64,000 nt of DNA from Aquila chrysaetos chrysaetos. Taxonomy: Eukaryota; Chordata; Aves; Accipitriformes; Accipitridae. The notes under the pieces are model-generated. The model had not been told where the DNA came from and made no database searches. It was given only the letters and a program-made list of their open reading frames with translations. The DNA lies in assembly GCF_900496995.4 (NCBI RefSeq), contig NC_044027.1, positions 8,270,743 to 8,334,742 of the forward strand, written 5' to 3'. Of this stretch, positions 22,448 to 32,372 are shown one piece after another. The stretch's first letter is position 1. Every line of letters begins with the position of its first letter. The translations under genes were made by a program, and so were the position numbers.

Positions 22448-22795
22448 TCACCGGGCTCCGGCGGAGTATTTGGCCTTGGTGATCAGGTAGAGGACGATGT
22501 CCTGGTGGCCCCCGAAGGCGGCGATGTGCAGGGCGCTCCAGCCGTCCCGGTTGGCCAGGCGGATGTCGGCGCCGAACTTGACCAGGAGCTTGACCAGCTC
22601 CAGGTTGCCGTCGATGACGGACTGGTGCAGCGCCGTCTGCCCCTCGGGCCCGAAGGAGTTGACGTTGAACTCGCAGTTCGTCATGTTCTGCAGCAGGGAC
22701 TGCAGCTCCTTGGTGTTGCCCCGCCGCACCGCCTCCTGGAAGACGCGCTGGCTGGGCGGCGGCGCCGCGCACGGCGACACCTCGCTCTGGCTCAT
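22448..22795 (-). CDS. NRARP: NRARP, Notch-regulated ankyrin repeat protein
   Basis: A single uninterrupted coding exon of 115 codons plus stop; human NRARP is 114 residues and the C-terminal two thirds are essentially identical. After a short variable N-terminus (MSQSEVSPCAAPPPSQR), residues about 20-50 carry the conserved QSLLQNMTNCEFNVNSFGPE. Two ankyrin repeats follow (GQTALHQSVIDGNLELVKLL and GWSALHIAAFGGHQDIVLYL), ending LITKAKYSAGAR. The start ATG has a strong GGCGGC Kozak context. In the family, NRARP binds the Notch intracellular domain-RBPJ complex on DNA and promotes loss of the Notch intracellular domain, and it stabilises LEF1 in Wnt signalling; it is itself a direct Notch target. 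The gene is intronless in the coding part, as in other vertebrates. The next gene upstream is EXD3, in the same orientation as in human. Confidence 0.98.
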   Translation of the reverse strand: MSQSEVSPCAAPPPSQRVFQEAVRRGNTKELQSLLQNMTNCEFNVNSFGPEGQTALHQSVIDGNLELVKLLVKFGADIRLANRDGWSALHIAAFGGHQDIVLYLITKAKYSAGAR

Positions 22796-23110
22796 GCCGC
22801 CGCCTCACGCCCCGCCGCCCCGCATGGACGGCGACGCCTCCGCCCGCCCGGGCATGCGGTGGCGGGCGGCTCCTGCTGCCGCCGGTGCCGGTGCCGCCGA
22901 CCGCCGCGCAGCGGCCCCCGGGCCCCCGCCGCCTCCGCGCTGCTGCCGCTCCGCCGCTCCGCCGTCCCGGGCCTCTCTGGAGCGGAGCCGGCCCCGCGCC
23001 GCGCCTTTTACCCACCCTTTTATTTGCATAACAATGGCATGGCCGTGACGCGGCGCCGAGGGGCGGGGCGCCGCCACCGCGCGCCCATTGGAACGGCCGG
23101 GCGGGGAGGG
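22796..23110 (-). promoter_or_regulatory. NRARP: NRARP 5' UTR and core promoter
   Basis: Read on the minus strand, a TATA-like ATAAAAG (23017-23023) overlaps an A/T block. Immediately upstream is an octamer ATGCAAAT (23022-23029), and further upstream are a CCAAT box (in CCCATTGG, about 23088) and GC boxes (GGGGGCGGGG, about 23108). Initiation would be expected near 22985-22995, giving a 5' UTR of about 195 bases. The weak RBPJ-like GCGGGAA near 23120 does not match consensus, so no perfect RBPJ site is seen in the proximal promoter. Confidence 0.6.
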
Positions 23111-23220
23111 GGCGGGGACGCAGCGGGAAGCCACGCCCCCAGGGAGGGGGGAGTCCAGCCGGGGTGTCCCTCCCCCACCCGGTGAGCTGCGCGGGGGGGG
23201 CGGCGATGGGAGGCGCTCCC

Positions 23221-23288
23221 GGCTCGGCTCGGCTCGGCTCGGCTGGGCTCGGCTCGGCTCGGCTCGGCTCGGCTCGGCTCGGCTCGGC
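23221..23288. repeat. CGGCT pentanucleotide microsatellite
   Basis: About thirteen tandem copies of GGCTC with one interrupted unit (GGGCTC at about 23244). It lies about 200 bases upstream of the predicted NRARP start site and accounts for the repetitive Pro-Ser-Arg-Ala-Glu and Leu-Gly-Ser-Ala-Arg open frames on both strands. Confidence 0.95.
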
Positions 23289-24479
23289 GGCCGCAGGCAG
23301 GGGGCACCACCGGCCAGGCCGAGCCGGACCGGGCCGGGCCCGGCGGCCGCAGCCGGCCCCGCCGCCCGCCTCTCCCCGCAGCGCTCTGCTGGAACCGGGC
23401 TGTTCCCGTCCCCAACCACCCCCCCGCGCCTCCGAGACCCCGCCGACCCCCGCCTCACCCCCGGCCGGGACCCGCTGGCCCCAAACCCCGCGGGGATGGG
23501 CGTCACCGAGGTGCTGCGGGGGGGGGGCGGTTATTGCAAACAGCCTCAAATGTGGGGGCGACACGGTTTTGCTGCGGGTTTATCTCCCCGCGAGCAAACC
23601 GGGACAGGTGACGGAGAAGGACAGGGGGATTCAGCCCCGCGGGATCCGGCCCCTCTGGAGGCACGCAGCAGGGGTTGCGTGAGGTTTGGGGGATCCAAGG
23701 ATGGGACTGATTTTTGGCGGGCAAGACGCAGCCCCCACCACCAGGTCCCGCCGGCCCTGGAGTGACTTAGTTGGGTCACACAGGGCTGTATCCGGGGTCG
23801 GATCCGCTGCCCAGCTGACGACCGGATTCCTGGTGCGGACACCGTGGGTAGGCAGGAAAATGGGCAAAAAGGTACTGAAAATGGTGCATCAACCAAAAAC
23901 CATGCTGGAGGGGCCCTCCCTGCACCCGTTTGGCCCACGGGGAGCAAACGGCGGAGGCTGGGTGGGAAGCGGCATCCCCAGACCAGCACCACCGTGTCTG
24001 CTGGGCATTTGGTCGGCCAGAGTGGAGCGGGAGGTGCAGGAAGAAAGGAAGGAGCGCGTCGTAAAACAAGGTGACAGCAGCCACGCTGGGGGCAGCTGGC
24101 CAGCTAGCTGCTGTCACCTGGCCGTGCCGGTGCGTCCATCTGGGGATGGAAAGGGAGAAATCGCCCAACTGCTAAATTCAGCCCGAATCGATGAAACGTG
24201 CCATCTCGGAGCCATCCATCACACGGGCGGAGGACAGTGGCCGTGAGCTCGGGGCATGACTCACCCCGTGGCATTTTCCCGTGGCTTTTCCTTGTAGTTG
24301 TCAGGGGAAGGCAGCAGCTGGAGAAGGCTGGGACTCTCCTCCTGCCCTCGCTGGGTCCTGCTCCTTTGTTGGAGGAGGTTAAACCAGCCTGATTTGGGCT
24401 GTAAGGAGTTGGTGAAGCAGCTCCTCTTTCTTCTCCCATAAGGGTCTACTTTTCTAAGTCCATTTCTGCAGCTAGTTTT

Positions 24480-24720
24480 TCTCATCCCCACCCTCATCCC
24501 CATCTCCGTTCCTATCCTGTTCCCATCTCTACACCCATCCCCATGTCCGTGCCCATCTCCATCCCTGCCTCCACCCTCATCCCATGCCCATGCCCACCCC
24601 CATCTCCATCCCCATCCAATTCCTGTCCATCCTATCCCCATGTCCATCTTCATCCCCATCTTCTCCCCTGTGCTCATCCCATCCCAATCCCTATCCCATC
24701 CCCATCCATCCCTGTCTGGT
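24480..24720 (+). repeat. CCCATC-type low-complexity repeat
   Basis: Degenerate iterations of CCCATCTCCATC, CCATGCCCATGCC and similar 6-12 base units. On the minus strand this reads as a Gly-Met-Asp/Trp-rich frame (24261-24677), which is an artefact of the repeat. Confidence 0.85.
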
Positions 24721-27700
24721 CTCTGTGTCTCACCCCGTTTGGCTTCCCCAGGCCAGAGCTCTCCCAGTCACAGCTTTCTAATGTGAGCATATTGAAGCAC
24801 ATCATTCTCACACCAAAGGGAGGAATGGGACGTGACCGCAGTCGGGGGCTTGTGGCCAGCACAGCGCGGCGGCTGCTGCTGCTGCAGTGCTGCAGGCGCT
24901 CCTCTTCTGGTGTCCTGTGTCTGTGCAGCTTCTCCCAGGACATCCCCATGCCACTGAGGCATGGAGCCCCCGCAGTGCTGGCACAGGGCACAGAGGTGGG
25001 CTTGGGGCCTCGGGGTCCCTGCAGGAGCCAGGGTTGCCCAAGGACAGTGAAGAGGACCCACCCCTGCCCGTCCCGTCCCCCCGAGGGCCTCGTCCTGGGC
25101 AGGAGGTGGTGGCTCTGCCCCCCATCACCCCAGCCGTGGTGGCAACAGGGGACACCAGTGGCAATCCCTGCCCTCCTCTCCCCCATGTTGGCTCGCCGGG
25201 GTGAGCGGTGGGACGTGCTGTGACTCACGGTGACTCATGGGGAGTTACGGTTGTGCCCAGGGGCCCAGCACAGCCCGGCGGTGCAAACAGCCGCACAGCA
25301 GCATTCGGGGAGTGCTGAAGCCACAGCAGCCCATCACCGTTTCCCGGCACTAAACCCCGCAAACCCATCGTGGCAAAGCTGGCAAAGGGAAAGCAATGGG
25401 TCATGCGATGGTTCTGCCAGAGCCAGGTGGCATGGTGGTTGCGATGGCAGGAGCCTGGGGTTGGGGCTCGGCTCCTGCTGGTTCGCTCTGTCCTTTCCAC
25501 TCCTGAATATCCCGGCACAGCAGATTTCATGCATTTACAGGCCGTATCCTGTGAGGTGTCGAGCCCTCTTAGCGAGCCGTGGGAGAGTGGGAATTGCTCA
25601 CACCTCCCCGGTCTGGGGCTTGGCCAGAGTTACATCCTCGCAAGCAAATCTGCATTTGCCAGTGACACTGGTGAGAAAAATAAAGAGCCTGGGCAGGGAC
25701 CCAGCCATGCAAATGTTCAGGGCTGGCAGGTGGGGGCAGGACTCGGCCTGGGAACAGTGCCAGAGAGGGAGGGAAAATAGCCAAAAAAAAAAAAAAAAAA
25801 AGGAAAATAAAAAGGCAATTTTGAAACCTGGCATTTCAGCTCCAATTTGTTCCCCAGCTCCGTAACCGGAGAGGAGCCAGTTGCGGTTCAATGGCTGGGC
25901 CAGCCTCCCCGCACGGCTCGGGCTGCCCGCTGGCCGGTGAGGGGCTGCAGAGGGGCTGTCAGCAGGCGTTGGAAGGCCCCTTTCCTCCCACCCAGTGCTC
26001 ACTTGGTGGGGCCCTGCAAAACCAGTAGTCCTACCCAGTGATTTATCTGCTCTCTTCTGAGAAGAGGGGAAGCCGTGGCAAGAGCCGGCGCTGCAGACGG
26101 CGGCGGGAGGTGGGGAGAGGGACGCGGTGTTGCGATGCCTTAAGCAAACGGTCACGCTGGGAGGCGCAGAACAAATTTCCCATCCTTGAGAGACGTGACG
26201 GCCAAATTTCCCCCTGCTCATGAGAGCCCGCGGGCGAGAGGAGAAGGGACGGCTGCCACTGGCATTGCCAGAGGGGCTCAGAGCCATCCTGGTGCTGGGC
26301 ACCTTGGGCTGGGCACGTCCCAGCTCTGTTCCAAAAAAGCCAAGCGGGCTGTGCCCATCCTCTGGGCCAGGCGGACAAGCCAGTGAGAGTCCAGCCACCC
26401 CCGGAGGCCTCCTTGAAGGGAGCCAGAGAGCCAGGGGGACGGATCCGGGGCAGGCGGCGAGGGGGCGTGCCCCCACTTAATTCATTAAAATGTGTCGGAG
26501 AGCGTGGGAAAGACGAGAGCTTTTCTTCCCAGCGCAGAGACCCAGCAAAAGGCGCGTGAGGGAGAACGACCTGCCTGCTCCGCTCCCTGCGAGCCAGGAG
26601 GAAACGCAAAGGTTTCCTCTGCCGCTGGCCCCGCTGGTGCTTTGCCTCCTGGCTTTTTGGCAAAGCGGTTGCCGGAGCCCCGGTGGGGAAACATGGGGCT
26701 TGGCCAATGCCGCCTGCCCGGCCGCAGGGATGCAGGCAGGGAGGGGAGAGCCCACGTGGGGCCAGTGGGCTGGCGTTGCTGGGTGGGAAGAGTGTCCCTT
26801 GCAGAGGACCACCTTTGGGAGAGAGGAGAGGGGTGCCCGGCCCTGGGGGGCTGCTTTCGGCAAGGGAGCAGCAGGGAGGGGGCTGTGGGGGGGTGTCTCA
26901 GGTGAAAACCTTCCCCTGTGCTGCCTGAGAGCTGCCCTGCTCGCAGCGGGGTGCAAGCAGCAGCACGGCCATGGGACCGGCCTCCTTCTCTCCCCATGGA
27001 CACATCACACACCACGAGCCTTCAGCAGCACCTGAGCAGTGCCCAGGGTGGGGCTGGGCCCCTGCCAGTCCTGCAGGCAGAAAGCTCCCGAGGCCAGGAG
27101 CTGAGGTTTGCAAGAGAAACCTCATGCTCGTGCAGTGAGGACATGTGTGCGGGTGCCTCATGTCCTCTGCAGGGAGCAAGGCACCACGAGCAAAGCTCTC
27201 ACGGGTGGTTCAGGGAAGCCCTGGGGACAAGGGGCGGCTCCAGGCATCCCCCATCCTCCCGGGACATCTGCACCACAGAGGCCACAGTGGGAACGTGGGC
27301 TGGGGACTGCCGGTTCCTGCAGATGCCACCGTGGATGCTGCTCTCTGCATGTTCCCTCCCTCCCAGCCTGTGACAAACAGGATTTAAAACCTGAGCGAGA
27401 CTCAAGCACGGTCATAACCCTACGCATGGTCGTTGTCCTCGGGGGGGACACAGGTGGGGACATCCCTGCACGCCTGGCCCTGCGGCTGGAGGACCCCGAC
27501 TCCCCGCAGGGGCTGTGGTGATGTAGTGCTGGGCTGTGTGGGTTGGGTTGTTGCACTGCCGCTCAGCCTTCAATCGTTCCAGTGCCCCACGTTATCAGTC
27601 CTTATCCTGCTGGAAATGCTGCAGCTCTTCTGATGTGGCCTACAGCCTCCATATCTGACAGCGGGAAAATGCTGTTCGGGCAAAAGGCCACCAACTGGGA

Positions 27701-27854
27701 CACCCTCAGAGCTGGAGATCTCCTGCCCGGTGCCACAAGCAGGGCTCTCCAGCTGCGCCAGTGTCCCAGTGCTGCCAGGCCACCCTGCGGCATCGCCTTG
27801 GCTGATGTCCCTGCCGCAGCCAAGCACATGCATACCAAACTGTCTTGGCTCGAG

Positions 27855-28126
27855 GCCGTGTTCTGCTAAACTGGCATCATTAAATGTACCTGGCCTGGTG
27901 CACTGGCAATTGCTTACAGGGCTTCTAGTGCTGGAAAACTGGTACAGGGAGGGACCAAATATCCACTTTGCGGGTTTTGATACAGTCAGTTGGAGACATG
28001 GACCCTGGTTCTATGTGCCCTGGGCCAACCTCCCTGTCTTTGGGCCATAATTCACTTGTCCTGGGGCGTCAGGACGAGATCCAGTATTGAATCCCATGTC
28101 TGCACAGGGCTTCGGTGCTAGGAAAT
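27855..28126 (+). repeat. Inverted repeat, copy A
   Basis: A 272-base sequence whose reverse complement recurs at 31358-31630. The copies share an identical core of about 110 bases (from GGACCAAATATCC to CACTTGTCCTGGG) and differ at roughly a dozen positions overall, so about 95% identity by eye. Homology stops abruptly at both ends. Both copies are open in the same frame and would encode a C-terminal stretch ending WFYVPWANLPVFGP then a stop. I do not recognise it as a CR1, SINE or known domain; it could be a low-copy avian repeat or a small inverted duplication. Confidence 0.85.
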
Positions 28127-28839
28127 TACCATCTCCTGAGACACGCGGTCCCCGGGGCCGCTAGTTTGATTGCGCTGCACAGTCACTCCTTTATGGTGGC
28201 CACAGGGATGGGGGCACGTCGCCCCACTGCTCCCACTGCATGGTTCCCCCAGAAGACACGGTACAGCCCATTGGGACAGGCCTGGGGACCTGGTGACTGC
28301 TCTGTGGGTACATCCCTGGGGTTGAGGCAGTCTGGGGGGTGACACGGCCATACCCCCTCCCCTGCAGAACACATGGCAAGGCACGCCTGGCGAGCAGGTA
28401 GAAGCTCATTTGCCTGAGAGTCATGCCCACATATTGGCAGGCTGACGGGAAGGGTCTGGTCCCAGGCAATTTCCCAGGGAGCAAACATCCTCCTGATGCA
28501 AATCTGCCTTCTCATGTGGCACCGACACCTCTCTCCTCTCCTACCCCCGGCGAAGGGCCAGCCGAGGTGACCCCTGGCCCGTGGGAGCAGTGTTTCCGTG
28601 GTGTGGGGCAGCATAAGGGCCTGAGCTTGCAGCCAGCCTCAGGCTTGTCAGCCCTGGGTCCGTGCCCAGAAACACACCAGTTTGTTTGAAAACGGCAGCC
28701 GAGCAACTGGGAGCTTGATCGGAGCATCCGGCTGGAAAAGCAGCTCTGCATCGAGGACGGGCAGCGGTACAATGCTCACCCTGCTCCCCTGCCTTGCCGG
28801 CTGCCTTAGGGACTGACCAGCCCTAGTTCAAGGCACAAA

Positions 28840-29220
28840 GTCACGCCAAGGAAAAGCGAGCTGATTTCTCTGAGCCAGTCAAATATGTGGTGAGGTTTCC
28901 GCTCCAGATTACAGGAGGAAGGAAATTTGCTCGGAAGGGGATGGGGATAAGGTGGGGGAGAAGGGAGGGAAGTGCATTCCTGCCTGATGAGGAACAATGT
29001 TGATATATTCATTTGTAAACTAAAGCTGGCCTAAGTGCCAAACACCTTGTCCCCATCAAACTCTGAAGGATATGCAAGGAGTACACAAGGCAAGGAGAGG
29101 AACCGGCCTGATATCCGATGCAGCGTGTGATTTCTCAGGGCTAAGAGATGCTGCTCATTCAGGTCGGCATGATAAAACAGAGATAAAAAGCTTCTCTGGT
29201 GCCATTTTATCACAGGGTCC
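28840..29220. promoter_or_regulatory. Candidate conserved non-coding element
   Basis: Unique AT-richer sequence with CAGTCAAATATGTGG, AACAATGTTGATATATTCATTTG and GATAAAAAGC motifs, lying inside the interval between the inverted repeat copies. No coding signal; the call rests on composition and motif texture. Confidence 0.25.
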
Positions 29221-29389
29221 CCCCGTGATCACATCTTGCAATGCAGGGGCAGGAGCTGAGTGCAGGTGAAGCAACCTGGGGGTCCAAGAGCTCTTGGCGT
29301 GGGCAGCTCACCCAGAGCCCGCATCCCCACAAGAGCTCTGCAGGAGCTGCCCTTCCAACACATGATCAAAAGGCCCCATAAAACCATGG

Positions 29390-29600
29390 AGGGCTTATTA
29401 CTGCCCTAATAAATGTTAAACATTAGTATGGCACAGACAATGGGATTTTTAAATTATTTTTTTTTTAAAGTAGGCAGATAGGGAAACAATATTGTGGGCT
29501 GATTAAAAAGCTGGTTTAATTCCCTTTGATCTGTATTCACCATTCAAAACTGGACAATTTATTACTTCCTGGATGCTGCTCAAGGCCGGTCCGATGTGGA
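29390..29600. promoter_or_regulatory. Candidate enhancer with SOX and TCF/LEF motifs
   Basis: A 200-base AT-rich block in GC-rich surroundings. It contains a SOX site ACAATGG (29437-29443), a perfect palindromic SOX pair ACAATATTGT (29486-29495), a homeobox-type TTTAAATTATTT and a textbook TCF/LEF site CCTTTGATC (29523-29531). NRARP, about 6.5 kb away, acts in Notch and Wnt pathways, so a Wnt-responsive element would make sense. No direct evidence of activity. Confidence 0.35.
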
Positions 29601-31357
29601 GTTTGATGTTGGCTGTGTCTATGACTGGAGATGACCTTGCTGCCCAGATCCTACCTTGGCATCACCTCCTGCGGGCAGCAGAAAGGGAGAGGTGCTGTGC
29701 TGGGTCTCAGCCACTGCCCCCACCCCCAGGAGCTGGATGAGACCCTTTGGGAGCTGTTTTGAGCCATGCCCACATGTACACAACAACCTGCTGGTGTCTG
29801 CCCTGGATTGGTCTTCTCCTAAAACAAGTCCCACCGTGGTAAGCCTGCCCCAGCACAGCCGACTGCCAGCAGCCCAGGCTGTAAGCACAGGAGCTTGCCC
29901 CCAAATTGATGGAGATGGCAGGGAGATAAAGTCCTAGAGGTGCTGGGAGGTGACCCTACTGTCCCCAGGGATCAGAGGGAAGGGCGCCTTCCAGGCAGCT
30001 GTGTGGCCAGGAGCCGTCCCCAGGGCAAGCGACAGGGTCAGCGTGCCCCGCTCTCCCCCCCGCCAGCTCCCCTCCACAGTGAGTGGTGGCAGACAGACGT
30101 GAAACCACAGCTCTGAAAAACCCAGTGAACAAAGCCCCAAAATGCCAATGGGCTGGCTGGAAGTGTTGGTTGGGAGTCTTGGGGCTGCAGCTCTGACCTC
30201 CCCACTCCCGGCTGGGGCCGGGATGACTCAGATGTTTGTGTGACTCAGAAGCTTCCCCCAAACGGGGTCTGGAGAGGTTCGTCTCATTGCACGATGAAGC
30301 ATCGCTCACCGCGGGGGCTGGCAGCAGGAGGCTCTGCAACATTCCTGCTCTGCTTCATCCCCAGTTTCTGCCCTCCCAGAGCAAACCCCGAAGCAGCAGG
30401 ATGCTGACACACGGATGAGTCCGCGCGGAGCCCAGGGGACTTCGACTGCTCAGCCTCCAGCGCTGGCAGTCCCATGCTCACTGGCTAGGGTGACCCCACT
30501 GGTACCCTCCACCAGTGGCTGGTGTAGAGGGGCTGCTGGCAAAGCACAAGCCTCATCCTCCCTCTGCTCAAAGGACACTCTTTAGTGTCCCCATGTGCTG
30601 CTCCAGGGGAGCTGGGGGTCTGGCTACCCACAAGGACATGGCCAAGGCACAAGCTGGGAGCGTTCACAGAGGAGGTGGCTCATGCGCTGGAGGAGCCGAT
30701 GACTGTTCTGCAGAGCATCATGGGTGCTGGCAGCAGAGGCGGGTGAATGTAAGGATATGCCGCTTCCAGGCATTGAACAGGTCACCGGGACATGCAGGGA
30801 CAATGGGAAAACCCTTGAGCCAGAGCACCAGCCCAAGGCTGAGTGGCAGGACGTCCTCAAGGGGCCAGAGTCAGCACCCTGCAGCCATGGGGCAGCGGAT
30901 GCCCCAGGCGGGTGCTGGGAGTCCCTCAGCAGGGATCCCATGTGCCCCTTTCCGCAGGTCTCTGGCCACCCAGCCTGGACACCTGAGGGCTCTGGGAAAG
31001 GCTGAAGGGAGAAAACTGTCCTGGCAGCCTCAGGCAGCCTTCCTGCCCCTGAGCAGGGAAGGGGAGGGATGGCGGGATGGAGAGCTTCACAGCTGGTGGC
31101 TGATGGATGAGAAAACATATGCTACAGTCCACAGTGCCAAGACTGCAGCTGGCACATTGGAAGCATCTCCATCCAAGCGTGCCCATGTCCAAGCAAGGCC
31201 ACTGTCCTGCCACCGCACCAGAGGTGACTCAGGCTGGAGGGACCTCGGCTGCTCAGAAGGAAGGTGCTTGCTTCTGACGCTGCCTTTGGGCATGGGGGAT
31301 GATTTCTAAACATCTACCCATGACATAGAGGCAGAAAAACCTGTTATCATGGGTGCC

Positions 31358-31630
31358 ATTTCCTAGTGCCAAAGCCCTGCACTGACATGGGATTCAATAC
31401 TGGAGCTCATCCTGGCAGCCCAGGACAAGTGAATTATGGCCCAAAGACAGGGAGGTTGGCCCAGGGCACATAGAACCAGGGTCCATGTCTCCAACTGACT
31501 GTATCAAAACCCGCAAAGTGGATATTTGGTCCCTCCCTGCACCAGTTTTCCAGCACTAGAAGCCCTGCAAGCAATTGCCAGTGCACCAGGCCAGGTACAT
31601 TTAAAGATGCCAGTTTAGCAAAACACAGCT
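31358..31630 (-). repeat. Inverted repeat, copy B
   Basis: Reverse-complement partner of 27855-28126. Compared on the same strand it differs by a few substitutions near the ends (two of which change Thr to Ala and Tyr to Cys in the shared open frame) and none in the central core. Its outer flank (31631-31751) is unrelated to that of copy A, so the duplicated unit is short. Confidence 0.85.
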
Positions 31631-32339
31631 TATCCTCTGCCGTCACCACTTTGCCCCAAACTGTTGCACCAGAAACATGACAAAAATGACCTGGGGGTAA
31701 AAGCAAAGAGGAAATTCCAATTTTAGCTAAAGAGGGAATTAAGAAAAACACATTAAAAGAGCACAGGGCTGGAAAACCAGGACATGAAACACAACTCCTT
31801 CAGGTTATATGCAAATAATGTAGGCAACTGAGGAGGGAAATGGAAAGAATTGATGGAAAAATGATGGCCACCGAGGGTGAGATCAGCAGAAGGCATTCTA
31901 ATCCCATTAGGAGAAATAATCCCCACAGCTGGAGGTGTCAATGCACGTGCAGGAAGGTGTGCCAGGCCCTGGGACCCTGCAGCCAAGTGGGAAAATCCCT
32001 CTTTTTCTTCTGCCCATCTCTGGAAGAAGCAGCCATATCCAGGGCAAACCAAGAGAGATGGAGAAGGAGGTTATGTAGGTAGTGGGGTGGGAAGGTTTTG
32101 CTCAAACAGACCAGTTTTGGGTGGTGAGCTCCAGTGCCTTGCACCCACCAGCCTGGGAGGATGAATGGCCACCAGTCCCTGGGGAAGCCAGGCAGTGCCA
32201 CGGCATGGCTGGGCTGCAGGGGCTCCCGGGGCAAGAGACCACCCTGGGGACAGGGGATTAGAGGGGACAGACGTGACCATCCCTGGCTGTGACTCTGTGG
32301 GAAGCACACAACCTGCCAGCCCTCCACCATGGGCTGGGC

Positions 32340-32372
32340 AGGAGAGGAGAGGAGAGGAGAGGAGAGGAGAGG
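32340..32372 (+). repeat. GGAGA pentanucleotide microsatellite
   Basis: Six tandem copies of AGGAG/GGAGA followed by GGCAGC. Confidence 0.95.

Larger units (their letters stand above)
22380..23520. other. CpG island over NRARP exon and promoter
   Basis: Very dense CG dinucleotides across the coding exon, 5' UTR and upstream flank, with GC content visibly far above the rest of the window. This is the normal promoter architecture for a developmental regulator. Boundaries are estimated by eye. Confidence 0.8.

Noticed and set aside
22281..23564. 427-codon minus-strand and 333-codon plus-strand frames across NRARP
   Set aside because: Shadows of the CpG island and CGGCT repeat; NRARP itself occupies a different frame with clear homology.
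30515..31309. 264-codon plus-strand frame between the inverted repeats
   Set aside because: Considered as a transposase or cargo gene flanked by inverted repeats, but no catalytic motif, no hydrophobic core pattern and overlapping open frames.
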